The translations under genes and the position numbers were made by a program. 64,000 nt of DNA from Mesorhizobium prunaredense (GTDB taxonomy: Bacteria > Pseudomonadota > Alphaproteobacteria > Rhizobiales > Rhizobiaceae). This document shows positions 59,977 to 64,000 of the stretch, in pieces (the first letter of the stretch is position 1; each line of letters starts with the position of its first letter). The stretch lies in NCBI RefSeq assembly GCF_900156895.1, contig NZ_FTPD01000045.1, forward strand, positions 596,758 to 660,757. The letters run 5' to 3'. Under the pieces are notes generated by a model. The model did not search any database, was not told the origin of the DNA, and was given only the letters and a program-made list of their open reading frames with translations.

Positions 59977-62476
59977 CACAGTGATCCTCGCTGCGCCCAA
60001 TCTTTTTTCGGCAAGCACGCTCGCCAGGCTTCCCGACTGGGTGCCGAAGCGCCAGATGACGCTCGGCCTCGATCTGCAGGGCGGCTCGCATATCCTGCTC
60101 AGGATGGATCCGAACGATCTGATCAAGGATCGGCTGGAGACGACGCGCGACGAAATCAGGACGCGGCTGCGCGATGCCAAGATCGGTTATACCGGCCTTG
60201 CCGGATCAGGCCGGGCCGTGCAGGTCCGCATCACCGATCCCGGTCAGGTCGAAGCCGCCAAGACGGCGCTGAAGACATTGACCGACCCGGTGGCCGCCGG
60301 CCTGTTCAGCGGCGGCTCCGTCCAGGAAATGTCGCTGGACGATTCCGAGCCCGGTCTGCTCAAATTCGCCTTCACCGATGCCGGCATCAAATATCGCACG
60401 TCGACGGCGCTGGCGCAGTCGCTCGAAGTCGTCGAGCGCCGCGTCAATGAACTCGGCACCACCGAGCCGATCGTGCAACGCCAAGGCGACGACCGCATTC
60501 TGGTCCAGGTGCCGGGCCTGCAGGATCCGCAACGGCTGAAGGACATTCTAGGCCAGACCGCCAAGCTGACCTTCCAGATGGTCGACCAGTCGATGCCGGT
60601 GCAGGACGCGCTCAACGGTCGTCCGCCGGCCGGATCCTCGGTGTTGTATTCGCAGGATGATCCGCCGGTTCCCTATCTGATCGAGAACCGGGTCATCGTT
60701 TCTGGCGAAAATCTCGTCGATGCGCAGGCGACGTACAATTCCCAGACCAGTGAGCCGGTGGTTTCGTTCACCTTCGATTCCAAGGGAGCGGCGCGTTTCG
60801 GCCAGGCCACCTCGCAGAATGTCGGCAAGCTGTTTGCCATCATCCTCGACAATCAGGTGATTTCGGCGCCGCAGATCCGCGAACCGATCCTTGGCGGCAG
60901 CGGCCAGATCTCAGGCAATTTCACCGCCGAGAGCGCCAACGACCTCGCCGTGCTGTTGCGTGCCGGCGCGCTGCCGGCGACGCTGACGGTGATCGAAGAG
61001 CGCACGGTAGGCCCTGGGCTCGGCGAGGATTCCATTCACGCCGGCAAGGTCGCCGGCGTGATCGGCTCCATCCTCGTCGTCGTGTTCATGTTCGTGGCCT
61101 ATGGCTTTCTCGGCTTCATTGCCAACATCGCGCTGGCGGTGCATGTGGCGATGATCATCGGGTTATTGTCGTTGCTTGGCGCGACACTGACATTGCCCGG
61201 CATCGCCGGCATCGTGCTGACCATCGGCATGGCGGTCGATTCAAACGTTCTCATCTACGAGCGCATCCGCGAGGAGCGACGAAACGGTCGCTCGGTAATC
61301 CAGGCGATCGACACGGGCTTTTCCAAAGCGCTGGCGACCATCGTCGATTCGAACGTCACCTCGCTGATCGCGACCGTGGTGCTGTTCTGGCTGGGGACCG
61401 GGCCGGTGAAGGGCTTTGCCGTAACCTTCGCCATCGGCATTCTGACCACCGTCTTCACCGCCTTCACCTTCACCCGCCTGCTGGTGTCGATCTGGCTTCG
61501 CCGCGCCCGCCCGAAGGAATTGCCGCGCGCGCCGGTGACCTTCGTCCCGCCGGGCACGCGAATTCCGTTCATGGGCATCCGCCGCTGGACATTCGCGCTG
61601 TCCAGCGTGCTGTCGATCCTGGCGGTCGTGTTGTTCATGACCGTCGACATCAATTACGGCATCGACTTCAAGGGCGGTTCGCTGATCGAGGTTCAGGCCA
61701 AGGATGGCACCGCCGATATTGCCGACATCCGCGGCAGGCTTTCGGAACTCAACATCGGTGAAGTGCAGGTGCAGCAGTTCGGCGACCCGAACGACGTCTT
61801 GATTCGCGTCGGTACGCAGGAGGGCGGCGAGAACGCCGAACAGACCGTCATCGACAAGGTGCGTGGCGAGTTGCAGGACCATTATGATTTCCGCCGCGTC
61901 GAGGTGGTGGGACCGACGGTTTCCGGCGAGCTCGCCAAGCAAGGCACCATCGCCATGCTGGTCGCACTGCTCGGAATCCTGGTCTATGTCTGGTTTCGCT
62001 TCGAATGGCAGTTCGCGGTCGGCGCCATCATCGCCACGGTCCACGATGTGGTCATGACGATCGGCTTCTTCGTCATCACCGGTCTCGAATTCAACCAATC
62101 GTCGCTTGCAGCGATACTCACCATCATCGGCTATTCGCTCAATGACACGATCGTCGTCTATGACCGTGTTCGCGAAGACTTGCGAAAATATAAGAGGATG
62201 CCGCTGCCGCAATTGTTGAACAACGCCATCAACGAGACGCTGTCGCGAACGACGCTGACCTCGGTGACGACAATGCTCGCGCTCCTGGCGCTGGTGCTGT
62301 TCGGCGGCGAGGTGATCCGCTCGTTCACGCTGGCGATGCTGTTCGGCGTCGTCTTCGGAACCTATTCGTCGATCTTCATCGCCGCGCCATTGCTCATCCT
62401 GTTCAAGCTGCGGCCGGAGACCGCGACGGCCGATGTGGAGAAGCCGGTGAGCGGCGGCAAAGCCATAGCAACCTGA
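59924..62476 (+). CDS. secDF: Protein translocase subunit SecDF (fused SecD and SecF)
   Basis: An 850-residue inner-membrane protein that pulls preproteins out of SecYEG using the proton gradient. The SecD half begins MTLGLDLQGGSHILLRMD and has the periplasmic P1 part, then six helices with LTIGMAVDSNVLIYERIREE. The SecF half (from about 535) has FTFTRLLVSIW just before it and later GYSLNDTIVVYDRVREDLR with TLSRTTLTSVTTML. Both RND half motifs and about 12 helices are present. Fusion is normal in Hyphomicrobiales. The ATG has no strong ribosome site. Confidence 0.97.
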   Translation: MLYFSRFKMILIWLAVAATVILAAPNLFSASTLARLPDWVPKRQMTLGLDLQGGSHILLRMDPNDLIKDRLETTRDEIRTRLRDAKIGYTGLAGSGRAVQVRITDPGQVEAAKTALKTLTDPVAAGLFSGGSVQEMSLDDSEPGLLKFAFTDAGIKYRTSTALAQSLEVVERRVNELGTTEPIVQRQGDDRILVQVPGLQDPQRLKDILGQTAKLTFQMVDQSMPVQDALNGRPPAGSSVLYSQDDPPVPYLIENRVIVSGENLVDAQATYNSQTSEPVVSFTFDSKGAARFGQATSQNVGKLFAIILDNQVISAPQIREPILGGSGQISGNFTAESANDLAVLLRAGALPATLTVIEERTVGPGLGEDSIHAGKVAGVIGSILVVVFMFVAYGFLGFIANIALAVHVAMIIGLLSLLGATLTLPGIAGIVLTIGMAVDSNVLIYERIREERRNGRSVIQAIDTGFSKALATIVDSNVTSLIATVVLFWLGTGPVKGFAVTFAIGILTTVFTAFTFTRLLVSIWLRRARPKELPRAPVTFVPPGTRIPFMGIRRWTFALSSVLSILAVVLFMTVDINYGIDFKGGSLIEVQAKDGTADIADIRGRLSELNIGEVQVQQFGDPNDVLIRVGTQEGGENAEQTVIDKVRGELQDHYDFRRVEVVGPTVSGELAKQGTIAMLVALLGILVYVWFRFEWQFAVGAIIATVHDVVMTIGFFVITGLEFNQSSLAAILTIIGYSLNDTIVVYDRVREDLRKYKRMPLPQLLNNAINETLSRTTLTSVTTMLALLALVLFGGEVIRSFTLAMLFGVVFGTYSSIFIAAPLLILFKLRPETATADVEKPVSGGKAIAT

Positions 62477-62491
62477 CGGGCGGCCAACGGG

Positions 62492-62881
62492 ATGACCAAA
62501 GGCATTGTCATCCGTGAAGCGCATTTCCCCGGCCGTGCGCCGATCGAGGCCTATGGCAATGGCGGGTTTCGCTTCGCCGACATGTCGCATCGCGGCTCGC
62601 TCCTGTGCCTGCCGTCGGGCATCTATGGCTGGGAGCCGGCTGATCCCCTGGCACTGACGCCGGCGGATTTCGCCAAGCTGCTCAACGAGGCTGACCAGGT
62701 CGAGATCCTGCTGGTCGGCGCCGGCAAGGAACTCAGGCCGTTGCCGGCGGCGCTGCGTGCTGCGCTGAAGGCGGTGGGCATTGCGGCCGATCCGATGTCG
62801 ACTGGTGCTGCCGTGCGGACCTACAATGTTCTCCTGGCGGAAAACCGTGCAGTGGCCGCCGCACTGATTGCCGTCGAGTGA
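62492..62881 (+). CDS. Mth938-like domain-containing protein (DUF498/NDUFAF3-like)
   Basis: A 129-residue protein of the Mth938/NDUFAF3 family: EAYGNGGFRFADMSHRGSLL, then ILLVGAGKELRPLP, then STGAAVRTYNVLLAENRAVA. The human homologue is a complex I assembly factor; the bacterial role is not established. It begins 15 bases after secDF and is followed by the phytoene-synthase-like gene. Confidence 0.92.
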   Translation: MTKGIVIREAHFPGRAPIEAYGNGGFRFADMSHRGSLLCLPSGIYGWEPADPLALTPADFAKLLNEADQVEILLVGAGKELRPLPAALRAALKAVGIAADPMSTGAAVRTYNVLLAENRAVAAALIAVE

Positions 62882-62882
62882 C

Positions 62883-63734
62883 GTGAGCGAAAACGCCAAA
62901 ATCGTCATGGAAACGGTGCGCGCCGCCGATCGTGATCGCTATGTCTGCGCGCTCTATGCGCCCGAGGACAAGCGTGACGCGCTGTTTTCGCTCTACGCCT
63001 TCAATGCCGAGATATCAGGCATTCGCGACCGTATCCGGGAGGCCCTGCCGGGCGAGGTGCGACTGCAATGGTGGCGCGATGTCATCGCAGCCGAGGACAC
63101 CGGGGCAGGCACCGGCCATCCCGTCGCCGACGCGTTGAAGGCGACGATTTCCACCCACCACCTGCCGAAGCCTGCCTTCGAGAACATGCTCGAAGCCCGT
63201 ATTTTCGATCTCTATGACGACCCCATGCCGTCGCGCACCGATCTGGAAGGCTATTGCGGCGAGACCGCGGCGGCGCTCATCCAGCTTGCAGCGATGGTGC
63301 TCGATCCCGTCGCAGCACCGCAGTTTGCCGAACTTGCGGGCAGGGCAGGTTGCGCACAAGCGATGACCGGCCTTTTGCTGCTGCTGCCGCTGCATCGCAA
63401 GCGTGGGCAATGCTTTGTCCCGGCCGACATTCTGGCTGCGGCAGGGTCGTCGTCCGAGGAGTTCGTTGCGGGCGATGACGGGCCTGGAGCACAACGCGCC
63501 GTCGCCGCGATGATCGCGCTGGCGCAAGAACATCTTGCGGCATTCGAGCAGGGCGCGTCGGCGTTGCCGGTTTCGCTCAGACCAGCATTTTTGCCGCTGG
63601 CCTTGTCGCGCGCCTATCTCGGCAAGATGGAAAGTTCTCGTCAGTCACCTCTGAACGACACGGCGCGGCTCTCGGCCTGGCGCCGGCATTGGCTGCTGTT
63701 GCGCCGCGCAACGCGAGGCTGGCCGGACGCCTGA
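62883..63734 (+). CDS. Phytoene/squalene synthase-like protein, NDUFAF6 type
   Basis: A 283-residue all-helical protein of the SQS/PSY fold. The usual Asp-rich first motif is replaced by YAFNAEISGIRDRI, followed by LPGEVRLQWWRDVI, and the second motif region is also without paired Asp, so prenyl-transfer activity is doubtful. It resembles the mitochondrial complex I assembly factor NDUFAF6, and the preceding gene is NDUFAF3-like, which supports that reading. The GTG start was chosen (MSENAK); a TTG five codons earlier overlaps the previous gene. Confidence 0.88.
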   Translation: MSENAKIVMETVRAADRDRYVCALYAPEDKRDALFSLYAFNAEISGIRDRIREALPGEVRLQWWRDVIAAEDTGAGTGHPVADALKATISTHHLPKPAFENMLEARIFDLYDDPMPSRTDLEGYCGETAAALIQLAAMVLDPVAAPQFAELAGRAGCAQAMTGLLLLLPLHRKRGQCFVPADILAAAGSSSEEFVAGDDGPGAQRAVAAMIALAQEHLAAFEQGASALPVSLRPAFLPLALSRAYLGKMESSRQSPLNDTARLSAWRRHWLLLRRATRGWPDA

Positions 63735-63788
63735 AAGCTGACAAGCATGAAGGATCCGGAAAGCCGGAACTATCACGGCAGCCGTCTG

Positions 63789-64000
63789 TCACGATGGGTC
63801 GCTCGACCCGCCATCGCGCATCAGCGCCTCATAGTCGCGACCGCCATAGAAGATGTTGACGATGCGGACGAGATCGTCGCTGACAATGTAGGCGATGATG
63901 GCGGAGTGCTCGAACGGAACCGTTCGCAATCCCGGCGCAATGTCGTCGCGCGACCGGCCGCCGCGAGGCGCATTGCCGATGCTCTGGCAGCGTTGTTTAA
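63789..64000 (-). CDS. RelE/ParE-type toxin, C-terminal part (partial)
   Basis: Cut by the right window edge; the last 70 residues are visible. They show RDDIAPGLRTVPFEHSAIIAY, then DLVRIVNIFYGGRDYEALM and a short tail, the normal end of ParE/RelE proteins. The antitoxin would lie beyond the edge. It is convergent with the phytoene-synthase-like gene. Confidence 0.85.
   Translation of the reverse strand, partial: KQRCQSIGNAPRGGRSRDDIAPGLRTVPFEHSAIIAYIVSDDLVRIVNIFYGGRDYEALMRDGGSSDPS

Noticed and set aside
61241..62908. Long antisense open frame (over 500 codons) opposite secDF
   Set aside because: High-GC shadow frame: codon pattern follows the secDF third positions and the peptide has no family features. 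Similar long antisense frames opposite the oxidase (736-1809) and CoA-transferase (24684-25979) were dropped for the same reason.
1..64000. CRISPR array, rRNA, tRNA genes, prophage
   Set aside because: No repeat-spacer pattern, no tRNA-like cloverleaf start or CCA ends, no phage structural genes were seen by eye; a tRNA scan would settle small cases.

Overview
The window reads as GC-rich alphaproteobacterial chromosome, most probably Mesorhizobium or a close relative in Hyphomicrobiales. The reasons are the right-hand core block (serS-surE-pcm-LysM/LytM lipoprotein ... yajC-secDF-Mth938-like-phytoene-synthase-like), the single fused secDF gene, rhizobial-type intergenic palindromic repeats, and dense ABC-transporter-linked catabolic operons with GntR and IclR regulators. 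I saw no rRNA, tRNA or CRISPR array.

Layout. 0-4 kb: a partial GlxA-type regulator divergent from a BBE-like FAD oxidase, then a CPA2 cation/proton antiporter with an RCK domain. 4.2-13.5 kb: a GntR regulator divergent from a tightly packed operon holding a BMP-type ABC importer (binding protein, two permeases, double ATPase), a biuret hydrolase with diagnostic residues, a second cysteine hydrolase that is probably triuret hydrolase, a cupin and allophanate hydrolase. Together these would import a ureide such as triuret or biuret and take it to ammonia and CO2. 13.5-24.6 kb: a mixed accessory stretch with a 2OG-Fe(II) oxygenase, a short-chain dehydrogenase, a damaged GFA-like gene, two small envelope genes, a large LuxR-type STAND regulator, a DUF1349 protein, an S10 peptidase and a lactonase, with several gene remnants. 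24.7-30.9 kb: a CoA-transferase, a solute-binding-like protein without signal peptide, an amidohydrolase, an IclR regulator, a sugar mutarotase, a Gfo/Idh/MocA oxidoreductase and a MaoC dehydratase. 31-33.4 kb: a beta-propeller protein with an HTH partner and small genes.

33.5-48.4 kb is a divergent pair of catabolic operons around a GntR regulator and a perfect TATGGTATACCATA palindrome. Leftward: SDR, 3-hydroxyacyl-CoA-dehydrogenase-like enzyme, beta-keto acid cleavage enzyme, a truncated SMP-30 gene, acyl-CoA dehydrogenase and an APH-like kinase. Rightward: a PF06684-type protein, a natural fusion of alpha/beta hydrolase, flavin reductase and an unassigned tail, an LLM flavin monooxygenase, an aldehyde dehydrogenase and a PotDBCA-type importer. 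This suggests uptake followed by flavin-dependent oxygenation and hydrolysis of an unknown, possibly amine or N-heterocyclic, substrate. 49-52 kb carries an arginase-family hydrolase, a proline-iminopeptidase-like hydrolase and an esterase.

At about 53.57 kb an insertion sequence is joined in frame to seryl-tRNA synthetase. The IS has lost its right end, serS has lost its start codon and roughly its first 30 residues, and one 823-codon frame runs through both. The expected upstream neighbours of serS (tatABC in related genomes) are absent, so this is also a synteny breakpoint between accessory DNA on the left and core genome on the right. The core block runs to a ParE-type toxin cut by the window edge. 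It includes a decayed partial duplication of the yajC-secD junction and two copies of a rhizobial palindromic repeat flanking an ATPase gene.
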